Origin: a virus
IMG/VR virus record: IMGVR_UViG_3300002460_000061
Coordinates: 1-43,356 of that record
Reading direction: 5' to 3' (one strand)
Length of the DNA stretch: 43,356 nucleotides
Shown here: positions 24,912-31,506 of the stretch, piece after piece
Layout of the letters: each line of letters opens with the position of its first letter
Position numbering within the stretch: position 1 is the stretch's first letter
Notes under the pieces: model-generated
Told to the model about the DNA's origin: nothing
What the model saw: only the letters and a program-made list of their open reading frames with translations
Databases searched by the model: none
Translations under genes and position numbers: made by a program

Positions 24912-25496
24912 TTAATCTAAAAATCTCACAATACCCCAGCCCACATCACCATAAATCCTCTGATAGGTTTCCTCGTCAATTATAAAACGTAAAACACCTT
25001 CCTCAAACCGATAAACCTCCGCGCGCGCGCGATACTTGTACGGCATTCCCTCAAACATGCCGCGATTGTAATCCATGCGGCAACGCTCTGCGCGTTCTTC
25101 CACCTTCTCGTCTACACGATTATTCCACAATTCACTATCAAGATAATGGCACACCTCATGGATCATCGTCTGCCGAACGCCAGCCCAGCCAAATTCCGCA
25201 ATACCTCCGGAGTCGCTGACAAAAACAGTCTGATTGTTCCACGTATAACAGCCACCGGAAGGCAACGCTAAACCGCACGAAATTTTAAGTTTTGTAACCG
25301 GCACAAACTGAAAATCATGTATTGGCATGTTCGCGGTAATCTCATTCATTGTAAGCTCCCATTTCGTCCTTTTCCATTTCTCGCCGAGTGTGTAGGCGTT
25401 TGCAGAGGGAAGAATCAGCAGAAACAATACCGCAAAATAAATCAAACTTATAATCGCAAGAATTAAATAAATTGAGTTGGAATGTTTGAATTTCAT
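24912..25496 (-). CDS. Exported zinc metallopeptidase-like protein
   Basis: This 194-residue protein has an N-terminal signal or membrane segment at about residues 9-34 (ending SANA, a plausible signal-peptidase site). The zinc-protease signature HEVCH is at residues 113-117, and acidic residues that could be the third ligand lie at about 130-134. Two Cys residues near 74 and 83 could form a disulfide outside the cell. It probably acts in the cell envelope or outside, on host surface proteins or during entry or lysis. It shares the leftward early operon with SPFH and RecT genes, not the virion operon. Confidence 0.65.
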   Translation of the reverse strand: MKFKHSNSIYLILAIISLIYFAVLFLLILPSANAYTLGEKWKRTKWELTMNEITANMPIHDFQFVPVTKLKISCGLALPSGGCYTWNNQTVFVSDSGGIAEFGWAGVRQTMIHEVCHYLDSELWNNRVDEKVEERAERCRMDYNRGMFEGMPYKYRARAEVYRFEEGVLRFIIDEETYQRIYGDVGWGIVRFLD

Positions 25497-25530
25497 AAAG
25501 TAATTAAGTTAAAATTCATAGACACCGCGC

Positions 25531-25962
25531 TTATAATCCTGCTTCGTGTGCCTCTCTTTCTTCTCTTCTCTCGTTCTCTAGTTCGCCATACGAAGCTATA
25601 TATATATCTTTTTTGATTTCTTCAAGTCGTGTATAGATTTTTTTTTCTAGCCAGCTAGTAATCGTTAAATCTGCGTGTCTTTTTACAATATCATCTATGT
25701 CTTTTTCATTAAATTTTTGTTCAATCAATTCTTTTATTTTTGCCTCTATCTCTTTGTAAACTAGATTTGAAACTTCCGAATATAACGATTCTTTATTGCT
25801 AAAATAAGATTTTTCAACAAGTTTATCTTTTATCTCTTTTACCGCAATACCAACGGCTTCTCTTTTCGCTTCAAAAAATATGCTGCTCGGCAGTTCATCC
25901 ATTGAAGCCGTTTTTGCGAGTTCCAGTATTCTGTCTTCGTTTATATCTATAGTTAATTTCAT
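25531..25962 (-). CDS. Helical hypothetical protein
   Basis: This 143-residue protein starts with a strand (MKLTIDINEDRILELA) and is then almost wholly charged alpha helix (KIKELIEQKFNEKDIDDIVK). It ends two bases before the start region of the SPFH gene's coding neighbour and is co-transcribed with it. No family is recognised. Partnering with the SPFH protein is possible. Confidence 0.5.
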   Translation of the reverse strand: MKLTIDINEDRILELAKTASMDELPSSIFFEAKREAVGIAVKEIKDKLVEKSYFSNKESLYSEVSNLVYKEIEAKIKELIEQKFNEKDIDDIVKRHADLTITSWLEKKIYTRLEEIKKDIYIASYGELENERREEREAHEAGL

Positions 25963-25964
25963 AT

Positions 25965-26789
25965 TTATTTTAAATTTAAAAGCGGAACGGAATCACCCAA
26001 AGAATACACGGGCAATTCCCCATCCCATTTTTCTATAGTTTTTAGGCGCACATATTCCGCGCCGCCTTGTTGTTGAATTGCTTTTGCTTGGATATTGATC
26101 GCTTCCGCCTCTCCCTTAGCTTCTGCAATCCTTTGCTCTGCTTCATATTTAACCTGCTCAAGTTTGTTCTTTGAGGCTAACGCATTTTGCTCCGCCGTTA
26201 CCTTCGCCTCAATCGCCTGATTAAATGAAGTAGAAAAATCAAAATTAACTATTGATAATTCATCAACTAGAATGTATTCTTTTGCTAATCTTTCAGACAA
26301 CGCAATTTTTGCATCGTCTTTCACTCGTGGTCTTTTTGTTATCAATTCTTCCGCAGTATATCTGGCAGTAACGGCTTTAATCGCCTCCTGAATTGCAGGA
26401 TCAATTATTCTGCTCTTGTAATCCGAGCCAACGGATTGCCATAACTTATTAACTTTGCTCTCATCAAGATGATAATTTAATGCAATTTTTGCGGTAACAA
26501 TCTGCAAATCTTTACTTGCCGCGCTTGCATCAATTTCCTCTTTTTGTATTTTAATGTCCATTTTAATAATTTTTTGGAAAAGAGGAATTTTGAAATTCAA
26601 GCCCTCCGTGAAAATCCGTTCCTCTACCTTTCCGAAAGTCAATAATATCCCTCTTTCCCCGGCGGAAACTACCACAAAAATATCTAAAAAAATACCAATT
26701 ACTATAAAAATAAAAATCAATAATGCGGTGTGTTTAATTATTTTTTTTCTAAGAAATTTCCCTGCTTCGTTTCTATAGTTAAAATTCAT
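25965..26789 (-). CDS. SPFH/prohibitin-like membrane protein
   Basis: This 274-residue protein has a basic N-terminus and one membrane helix at about residues 18-41. It continues into the band-7 sequence GERGILLTFGKVEERIFTEG, FKIPLFQKI, and a long Ala/Glu coiled coil (EQRIAEAKGEAEAINIQAKA). This is the prohibitin/HflC pattern. Such proteins build large membrane rings and in bacteria often control the FtsH protease. A phage copy could shield phage proteins from proteolysis, alter the membrane or exclude other phages; that is inference. Confidence 0.8.
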   Translation of the reverse strand: MNFNYRNEAGKFLRKKIIKHTALLIFIFIVIGIFLDIFVVVSAGERGILLTFGKVEERIFTEGLNFKIPLFQKIIKMDIKIQKEEIDASAASKDLQIVTAKIALNYHLDESKVNKLWQSVGSDYKSRIIDPAIQEAIKAVTARYTAEELITKRPRVKDDAKIALSERLAKEYILVDELSIVNFDFSTSFNQAIEAKVTAEQNALASKNKLEQVKYEAEQRIAEAKGEAEAINIQAKAIQQQGGAEYVRLKTIEKWDGELPVYSLGDSVPLLNLK

Positions 26790-26827
26790 ATATTATTTTT
26801 TGGTTATCATAATTAAATTTTTGAATT

Positions 26828-27109
26828 TCATTTCTCTTTAATAAAATTATGTTTTTTAAGCCATTTTTCAATACTTTGCCATTGTTCTTCTCCGTAATCT
26901 GCGCTATCAATCCATTCAATGTCGTGGCATTGAACGGCAATTTCTTTTAATGCCCTCGCCATTTTGTTCCTGATTGGCTGATATTTTTTCGCGTATTGAT
27001 ACCATTTGTCTTCTTCTTCAGATTCTTCAGAATTTGATAAATAACTAAAAAGTAAATCGGATAGTTCTTCAATGCCTTCGTATTTATAATCGTAGCTACC
27101 GCCGCTCAT
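26828..27109 (-). CDS. MSGGSYDY-type small phage protein
   Basis: This 93-residue protein begins MSGGSYDYKYEGIEELSDLL and contains RALKEIAVQCHDIEWIDSAD, a pattern shared by a widespread small phage protein family of unknown function. It lies between the SPFH gene and the zinc-ribbon/RecT pair. Confidence 0.6.
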   Translation of the reverse strand: MSGGSYDYKYEGIEELSDLLFSYLSNSEESEEEDKWYQYAKKYQPIRNKMARALKEIAVQCHDIEWIDSADYGEEQWQSIEKWLKKHNFIKEK

Positions 27110-27113
27110 ATTT

Positions 27114-27281
27114 TTATTTTAAAGATTCCTTTTTAAGTTTTACCCGAACGCGCAAAACTTGATTGCATTCCCAGCATGGACAATCTTCTCTTGGCCTGCA
27201 ATGCTCGCAATGAAAGCCCGACACGAGACAACAACAAGTAAGCTGATCCGGGTATTTTTCTGAATGAAATCTTAGATTCAT
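27114..27281 (-). CDS. Small Cys-rich zinc protein coupled to RecT
   Basis: This 55-residue frame (MNLRFHSEKYPDQLTCCC) contains CCC, CEHC and CPCWEC, with spacing suited to one or two zinc sites. Its ATG overlaps the RecT stop (ATGA), which supports real translation. It may assist the annealing protein. No family is recognised. Confidence 0.55.
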   Translation of the reverse strand: MNLRFHSEKYPDQLTCCCLVSGFHCEHCRPREDCPCWECNQVLRVRVKLKKESLK

Positions 27282-28237
27282 AATTTCAGCAAACCCAAAT
27301 TATCATTTATCATTTCAATAATTTCTTTTTTCCCCTCAAATTCATTTTTTGAAATTGTAAGCTTAAGGGTATTAAGACGGTAGACGGTTTTTGAGTTAAG
27401 TTTTTCTTTCAAAATTGCATCTAATTCTTTCTCGTATTTTGTTTTTATACTTTCATCAACGGCGGAAATAACCTCCTGCTCGGTAACCTCTCCGTCATCT
27501 GCTTCTTTGCTCTTTTCTCTATTTTCGCCATTGTTAAGTTTGTATTTTTCTGCCATATTTTCGCATTCAGGACATAGTTCGTAGCTGTGTTCTTTTTTTG
27601 TTTTTTGGGCTTGTTCATCAGAAATTGCAGTAAACTTTCCATTTTTCGTACATCTATTACAAAAAATCTCTATGGCAACTATGTCTTGGGTTTTGCCGTC
27701 ATCTGTTTCGGCGACCATCTCCTCAAAAGAATAATAGCCGTCAAGGGCTTCGGGACAAAAAAATCGTGCCGCCTCGCCAAACGCCTTATACATCAGCATG
27801 TTTTTTTTGTGTTTCACCCAAACATCTTTCTTTATTCCGTTTTTTGTTGTGGTTAAGCCTCTTTTTTCTGCCTCTTGAAAGGTGAATACGGCCGAATACT
27901 TCCCTCTGTCATCGCGCGAAAGCGTAACGGATGCTGTCTCGTCATTACAATCTCCCCAGTCCACCCGATACCCCGCCTTAATTACCTGCGCAATCTGCCT
28001 TTGCCCATAGAGCGTTAATTTTCCATTGACAAAATAAAAGGACTGCAAAGATTCTATCGGCTTAAGTCCGATCTCACGCCCGGCCTGCAAAACCATGAGC
28101 ACTTTCGCAGGGTTATCAATACCTTCCGGCAGGGCTTTGCTTTGATAAAACGCCTGCGCCATCACCGTGAGCGTGTTCCACAATGCAGGCGCAAAGTATT
28201 TATCTATATCGTTTTTACGAATTATTTCAGTCGTCAT
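27278..28237 (-). CDS. recT: RecT-family single-strand annealing protein
   Basis: This 319-residue protein contains the typical RecT core: MVLQAGREIGLKPIESLQSF, FYFVNGKLTLYGQRQIAQVI and KHKKNMLMYKAFGEAARFF. RecT proteins anneal complementary single strands during phage replication and recombination. An insertion with CNRC and CPEC in the C-terminal third looks like an added zinc finger. No exonuclease partner is obvious next to it; the VRR-NUC protein at 31804-32172 is the only nuclease candidate in the early genes. Confidence 0.75.
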   Translation of the reverse strand: MTTEIIRKNDIDKYFAPALWNTLTVMAQAFYQSKALPEGIDNPAKVLMVLQAGREIGLKPIESLQSFYFVNGKLTLYGQRQIAQVIKAGYRVDWGDCNDETASVTLSRDDRGKYSAVFTFQEAEKRGLTTTKNGIKKDVWVKHKKNMLMYKAFGEAARFFCPEALDGYYSFEEMVAETDDGKTQDIVAIEIFCNRCTKNGKFTAISDEQAQKTKKEHSYELCPECENMAEKYKLNNGENREKSKEADDGEVTEQEVISAVDESIKTKYEKELDAILKEKLNSKTVYRLNTLKLTISKNEFEGKKEIIEMINDNLGLLKL

Positions 28238-28267
28238 ATTTTTCTTTGTAATATTAAATTAAATCAG

Positions 28268-28287
28268 TTAGGTGAACCTCCACCTAA
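28268..28287. promoter_or_regulatory. Inverted repeat upstream of RecT
   Basis: TTAGGTG-AACCTC-CACCTAA has perfect 7-bp arms and lies about 30 bases before the RecT start. It could be an operator or an mRNA hairpin that limits translation. Confidence 0.5.
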
Positions 28288-28304
28288 TTTCTAAATCTAT
28301 TTTC

Positions 28305-28427
28305 TTATAGTATTTTTTTTTCCCATTCACGATATTGGACAAATTCCCTAAAAAGGGAATCAATGACTTGGTTTGGGGTGATGTCTCCTATCGGTTTTTT
28401 TTCTCGTTTTTTTAACAATTTTTTCAT
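28305..28427 (-). CDS. Small basic hypothetical protein
   Basis: This 40-residue frame (MKKLLKKREKKPIGDITPNQ) ends with VQYREWEKKIL. Its ATG overlaps the stop of the upstream gene (ATGA) and it has a normal A-rich leader, so I consider it real. Function is unknown. Confidence 0.45.
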   Translation of the reverse strand: MKKLLKKREKKPIGDITPNQVIDSLFREFVQYREWEKKIL

Positions 28428-28729
28428 ATTTTTAAATTAAATTTTTCCCTAAAATAAACTTTAATTTCCTCTGCTTTTTTTTCCAGTTCCTCATCGTGCG
28501 CCTCACAAAGCTCCCTACCTATAGATCGTCTTGTTTTTTGCGCCTGCACGAAACCTATGATCATTCTATTTCCTTCTTTTTCGCATCGCTCACAAAAATA
28601 TTCCTTGTCAAATTCTATTTCACCGCCCAAAACTTTTTTCTTGTATATTTCATTCAAGCAATGCTCACATTCACAAGGCGCCCAAAATTCTTCCTCATCA
28701 TCCTCCTTCGCAAACGGCTCTCTGTTCAT
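28424..28729 (-). CDS. Zinc-ribbon-like hypothetical protein
   Basis: A start at ATG 28727-28729 (MNREPFAKEDDEEEFW) has the AAAAATATG leader. It gives about 101 residues with CECEHC and CERC, an apparent four-Cys zinc site, and a C-terminal charged helix. The same zinc-ribbon flavour is seen in the RecT insertion. It overlaps the upstream gene by 32 bases. Confidence 0.5.
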   Translation of the reverse strand: MNREPFAKEDDEEEFWAPCECEHCLNEIYKKKVLGGEIEFDKEYFCERCEKEGNRMIIGFVQAQKTRRSIGRELCEAHDEELEKKAEEIKVYFREKFNLKI

Positions 28730-29042
28730 ATTTTTCTTTTGGATTTTCTGCATGGGTTTTTTGGGCCTGTTCCCTTGCGTATTCGCCGTGATCAATTAAA
28801 AGGGCAAAAAGAAATTCATAATCAAGCCCTGTGCCGATTTTTCCGCGCTCATACTCTCTCCATTCAGTACAAAATTCCTCAAGCACCATCGGGTTTTCTT
28901 CTATGCTTTTTTTTGCGGAAAAAATTTTATCCATATCCGTTGTAACGCGCGCGCTCTCATTCCGAAAAAATATCTCCAACTGCGGCAAACAAACCTCATT
29001 CAAAAAATCTTTATAAAATTTGTAGTTAAAAGTTTTGTCCAT
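28698..29042 (-). CDS. Helical hypothetical protein
   Basis: A start at ATG 29040-29042 (MDKTFNYKFYKDFLNEVC) gives about 114 residues, mostly helix. It includes EFCTEWREYERGKIGTGLDY. It overlaps its neighbours at both ends, as is usual for this operon. No family is recognised. Confidence 0.5.
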   Translation of the reverse strand: MDKTFNYKFYKDFLNEVCLPQLEIFFRNESARVTTDMDKIFSAKKSIEENPMVLEEFCTEWREYERGKIGTGLDYEFLFALLIDHGEYAREQAQKTHAENPKEKYEQRAVCEGG

Positions 29043-29202
29043 ATAATTTTCGCAGGGACTTGACCTGTTGATCAATTAAATCCCCAAAAATATAATCAAG
29101 GATATTTTTTTGTTTTTCTATGTTTATTGCGCGGCTTCTTATTTCATTGTGCCGCTGAACTGAAGGGTGCGACCACCCTCTTGGTGCAATAATTTCTGCC
29201 AT
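29026..29202 (-). CDS. Small hypothetical protein
   Basis: This 58-residue frame from ATG 29200-29202 (MAEIIAPRGWSHPSVQRHNE) has the AAAAAATATGG leader. It ends 17 bases inside the next gene. It is basic and helical, with unknown function. Confidence 0.45.
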   Translation of the reverse strand: MAEIIAPRGWSHPSVQRHNEIRSRAINIEKQKNILDYIFGDLIDQQVKSLRKLYGQNF

Positions 29203-29235
29203 ATTTTTTAAAACCTTTCGTATATCACAAAATTG

Positions 29236-29290
29236 TGCTATACTACTTGGTGAAAAGAGCCGTCCGACTAAAAACGGGCGGTTTTGTTTT
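29236..29290 (+). ncRNA. Candidate tiny plus-strand RNA
   Basis: An extended -10 element TGCTATACT (29236-29244) is followed within 25 bases by a 7-bp hairpin (CCGTCCG 29260-29266 with CGGGCGG 29275-29281) and TTTTGTTTT. The predicted RNA is about 40 bases, mostly the terminator. It is antisense to the gap between two leftward genes. The -35 region is poor. Confidence 0.35.
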
Positions 29291-29372
29291 AATTCTCTTC
29301 CTCTTCCTTCTCTGCCTCCTCCTCTTTTTCTTCCTCATCGCCAGGAAGGTCTTTGTCTTTTTCCTCGTCCAT
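29289..29372 (-). CDS. Highly acidic 27-residue peptide
   Basis: The frame from ATG 29370-29372 begins MDEEKDKDLPGDEEEKEEEA and continues EKEEEEN. More than half of its residues are Asp or Glu. It has the usual A-rich leader and its own stop. It could be a DNA mimic or simply a low-complexity frame. Confidence 0.35.
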   Translation of the reverse strand: MDEEKDKDLPGDEEEKEEEAEKEEEEN

Positions 29373-29406
29373 ATTTTTTTTGGTTAGATAAATAAAATTT
29401 ACTATT

Positions 29407-29661
29407 TTAATCTCCTCTGTCATTTCTTATTTTGCGCAAAAGCTCCTTTTCCTTTGGTGTGTAATTATGTCCTTCCTCCTCATTGCGCGGTACGGGCAAA
29501 ATCTTTAAAGAGTTGTTGAAAACAATTTTTCTGCTGATAAATAAATCTATCAACTTTCGCAAAGCCTCGTTCATCGTTATCTCTTGTTTCGCCGCTTCAA
29601 CCTTCAGCCCGCGATGCTGTTCTTTATTTAGATGAAGACCTAAAATTATTTTTTCTTCCAT
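29407..29661 (-). CDS. Ribbon-helix-helix DNA-binding protein
   Basis: This 84-residue protein starts with a strand-helix-helix unit (KIILGLHLNKEQHRGLKVEA, MNEALRKLIDLFI) typical of Arc/CopG/MetJ repressors, which bind palindromic operators as dimers. The C-terminal part is charged. It is the only clear regulator in the genome and is encoded near the start of the leftward early operon. The operator is unknown; the palindromes at 22275-22320 and 30000-30024 are candidates. Confidence 0.6.
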   Translation of the reverse strand: MEEKIILGLHLNKEQHRGLKVEAAKQEITMNEALRKLIDLFISRKIVFNNSLKILPVPRNEEEGHNYTPKEKELLRKIRNDRGD

Positions 29662-29688
29662 GTTTTTATGCTTTATTTAAAATTATAC

Positions 29689-29934
29689 TTAGTTTTCTCT
29701 TACTGTTTCAACAAATTCTAAATCCCACGCAAATTCTTCTTTTCTCCAAAGTTTTCCCGGGGGCGGAGCGTTATAGGTTGTTTGCATCTTGTCTATTCTC
29801 CCATAAAGATTTTCTTTCCAAGAAAGAAATTTCTCTGCTTCTTCCAAAGACTCCGACCTAAACACTTCCTCTACTTCCAGTTCGTGAATTTCGTCTCCAA
29901 CCCTTTCTTTGTAAACTATATATACAGTTTTCAT
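29689..29934 (-). CDS. Small acidic hypothetical protein
   Basis: This 81-residue protein (MKTVYIVYKERVGDEIHELE, FRSESLEEAEKFLSWKENLY) is of a common phage type with an alpha/beta pattern and unknown function. It is the first gene after the strong leftward promoter at 29972-30000. Confidence 0.55.
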   Translation of the reverse strand: MKTVYIVYKERVGDEIHELEVEEVFRSESLEEAEKFLSWKENLYGRIDKMQTTYNAPPPGKLWRKEEFAWDLEFVETVREN

Positions 29935-29971
29935 AATTCTTTTTTTACTAATTTAATTTTACGGTAAATAC

Positions 29972-30000
29972 AGTATACACCATTTTTTTACTCTTGTCAA
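29972..30000 (-). promoter_or_regulatory. Strong leftward early promoter
   Basis: On the minus strand TTGACA (29995-30000), a 17-base spacer and TATACT (29972-29977) are present. The predicted start leaves a leader of about 30 bases before the 29934 start codon. It should drive the operon down to the bidirectional terminator at 24.4 kb. Confidence 0.75.
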
Positions 30001-30024
30001 GTTATTCGGAAATCCCGAATAACT
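30000..30024. promoter_or_regulatory. 25-bp palindromic operator beside the leftward promoter
   Basis: AGTTATTCGG-AAATC-CCGAATAACT has perfect 10-bp arms and touches the -35 element. Its sequence differs from the 22.3-kb operators, which suggests a second regulator. Confidence 0.7.
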
Positions 30025-30136
30025 GAAATTCATCAAAATTTGCCCGCTGGTGAGAAAAAAATACTCTCAAGCGCTAATACACTACCTGAAACCATTATAA
30101 AACGCTAGGAAGTGCCTTTTTGGATAAATTTGCCTA

Positions 30137-30811
30137 TCATGGAACGATGTCGGACAGACTTTGAGCGATAGAATTTGCATACGCGCCCTTATTTTTAAGT
30201 TTTTCTATGTCGCGGACGTCAATTATTACCTTCAAACATTCATCAAAACCTTTTTTTTCGCATAAAAGTATCCAATTATTCAAACTTTTTTCATCATCAA
30301 TCTTTTTAAGCTCATAACTTAATTGCTCTTTTTGCGCTGGCGTTATCTTGACGTTCCCCTTCTTTTCTGTTTTTTTTAAAATTTCGCTCTTTAACGTTCT
30401 TTTATTACTTTCTCTTTCATTACTATCTCTGTACATCAACTGATGATACCTTGACACATCATTTGGTGATACATCAACTGATGATACATCAACTGATGAT
30501 ACCTTCTTATAGGCAATTAGTGTTTGTGTTTCTAGCCTCACTTTCTTTCTTTTATCCTTGAAAACTCTTCGTATATATCCTTCGTTTTCTAGCCTAGAAA
30601 GTGCGTTTCCAACCGTAACAGAATTTTGAAGGTTTATGATTTTTCCAATAACTTCGTTGGATGCCGTGCAATGTCCATAGCGAAGATGCTCAAACCAATA
30701 TATTACCGCATAAATCATCTTGTCTAACGGATGCAATTTTTTATCTACCGCTATCTGAAACGGAATAATTAAAAAGTCGGGGTGGAAAACAGGCTGGGAT
30801 TCGTTCGGCAT
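30137..30811 (-). CDS. Replication initiator with N-terminal winged helix (lambda O-like design)
   Basis: This 224-residue protein has a winged-helix region at about residues 25-85 (LDKMIYAVIYWFEHLRYG, NSVTVGNALSRLENEGYIRR). Residues 104-126 are a repetitive linker encoded by DNA iterons, followed by a charged C-terminal helical domain. Phage initiators of the lambda O type bind iterons inside their own gene and recruit the helicase. No helicase gene is seen here, so host DnaB is the likely partner. It has no promoter of its own that I can fix with certainty; a candidate TTGACA lies upstream at about 31045-31050. Confidence 0.65.
   Translation of the reverse strand: MPNESQPVFHPDFLIIPFQIAVDKKLHPLDKMIYAVIYWFEHLRYGHCTASNEVIGKIINLQNSVTVGNALSRLENEGYIRRVFKDKRKKVRLETQTLIAYKKVSSVDVSSVDVSPNDVSRYHQLMYRDSNERESNKRTLKSEILKKTEKKGNVKITPAQKEQLSYELKKIDDEKSLNNWILLCEKKGFDECLKVIIDVRDIEKLKNKGAYANSIAQSLSDIVP
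30434..30499. repeat. Iterons inside the initiator gene (candidate origin)
   Basis: CATCAACTGATGA occurs at 30434-30446, 30472-30484 and 30487-30499, and a variant (CATCATTTGGTGAT) at 30457-30470. The last three are spaced at 15 bp and encode a Val-Ser-Ser-Val-Asp type repeat. Each has inverted CATCA/TGATG arms, which suits binding by a dimer. Confidence 0.75.
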
Positions 30812-30840
30812 ATTTTAATTTGTTTTAAACTAAATAAAAA

Positions 30841-30923
30841 AACTCCCTAATGACTTTGCCCGCTCTCATGGCGGATTACTCGCCATACCGCTTTCGCGGT
30901 ACGGGCAAAATCACTAAAGAGTT
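30841..30923. other. Large branched inverted repeat (cruciform)
   Basis: The 22-base arms at 30841-30862 and 30902-30923 pair in 18 of 22 positions (AACTC/GAGTT and TTTGCCCG/CGGGCAAA are perfect). The interior holds two further stems, GGCG/CGCC and CCGC/GCGG. T runs on both outer sides allow bidirectional termination. It could also serve the nearby origin. Confidence 0.7.
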
Positions 30924-31084
30924 TTTTGTAAATGTAATCGCTTTGAGAGATTTGAATTTTTATATTATATATCATTTTGTTTTTGCTTGCAAGCCTGTAC
31001 AATCAACCTTAATTGTTTCAGATTAAGAATACATTAAATAATTTGTCTGAATTGTCAAAAAGTTGTGGGGTAAAAGTGGATAAC

Positions 31085-31227
31085 AAAAAAAAGCCCCTTA
31101 AGACTAAGGAGCTTTTCCGCCTATGCAACCTCCACTATAAGCGGAAGGAAGGCAAATCTAATCTACAAAAGTAGAAATTGAGAATAATCCACTCGGCACT
31201 GTACAGAAATGAGCTGTTAAATTCATC
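31085..31227 (-). ncRNA. Short RNA carrying a solitary Cas12a-type crRNA handle
   Basis: The predicted transcript starts at about 31227 and ends in a terminator (AAGC-x-CCTTA/TAAGG-x-GCTT with loop AGAC, 31091-31114, then eight U). On the minus strand 31179-31161 reads AATTTCTACTTTTGTAGAT, the mature Cas12a crRNA handle with stem TCTAC/GTAGA. It is followed by a 24-base guide-like segment (31160-31137). The 5' half of a full CRISPR repeat is absent. A second stem TTCCGC/GCGGAA overlaps the end of the guide. Solitary repeat units in phages are known to act as RNA anti-CRISPRs; a functional guide is the alternative. Confidence 0.75.
31161..31179 (-). repeat. Cas12a crRNA handle sequence
   Basis: AATTTCTACTTTTGTAGAT on the minus strand has every conserved base of the type V-A processed repeat. 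These are AAUU, the five-pair UCUAC/GUAGA stem and the final U, with a UUUU loop. Confidence 0.85.
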
Positions 31228-31233
31228 AAGTAC

Positions 31234-31262
31234 AGTATAGCATACTTTTTTTTAAAAATCAA
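31234..31262 (-). promoter_or_regulatory. Promoter of the Cas12a-handle RNA
   Basis: On the minus strand TTGATT (31257-31262), a 17-base spacer and TATACT (31234-31239) with an extended TGC before it are present. The 29 bases match the promoter at 32453-32481 at 25 positions. Confidence 0.8.
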
Positions 31263-31276
31263 GCCCGATACAAAAA

Positions 31277-31450
31277 AACAAAAAGCCCCGCTTCTCATAG
31301 ACAGGGCTTGTTGGGCGATGATATGTTTGCCATCTTATTGCAAAAATACCATCGCCCAAACAGCCTACCAGCATCATAACATATTTTTTTTGCCATTGCA
31401 ATCAAGGTGGTGCCCCCCTGGCGGAATCCCTTCACCGAGAGGGGCTTTCC
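31277..31450. other. Structured non-coding segment with long stem and pseudoknot
   Basis: No gene is seen here. TTGGGCGATG (31311-31320) pairs with CATCGCCCAA (31350-31359). AAGCCC and GGGCTT form another stem just before it. Further on, GGTG (31406-31409) can pair with CACC (31433-31436) while GCCCC (31412-31416) pairs with GGGGC (31441-31445), an interleaved pseudoknot, followed by CTTTCCCTTTT. Confidence 0.55.
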
Positions 31451-31472
31451 CTTTTATCTCTTTTGAAATTTT

Positions 31473-31500
31473 TTGTCAAGAATTTTAAACGTGATAAAAT
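31473..31500 (+). promoter_or_regulatory. Promoter of the structured RNA
   Basis: TTGTCA (31473-31478), 16 bases and TAAAAT (31495-31500) preceded by TGA make an extended -10 promoter. The predicted start at 31507 is the first base of stem P1. Confidence 0.6.
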
Positions 31501-31506
31501 AAATTC

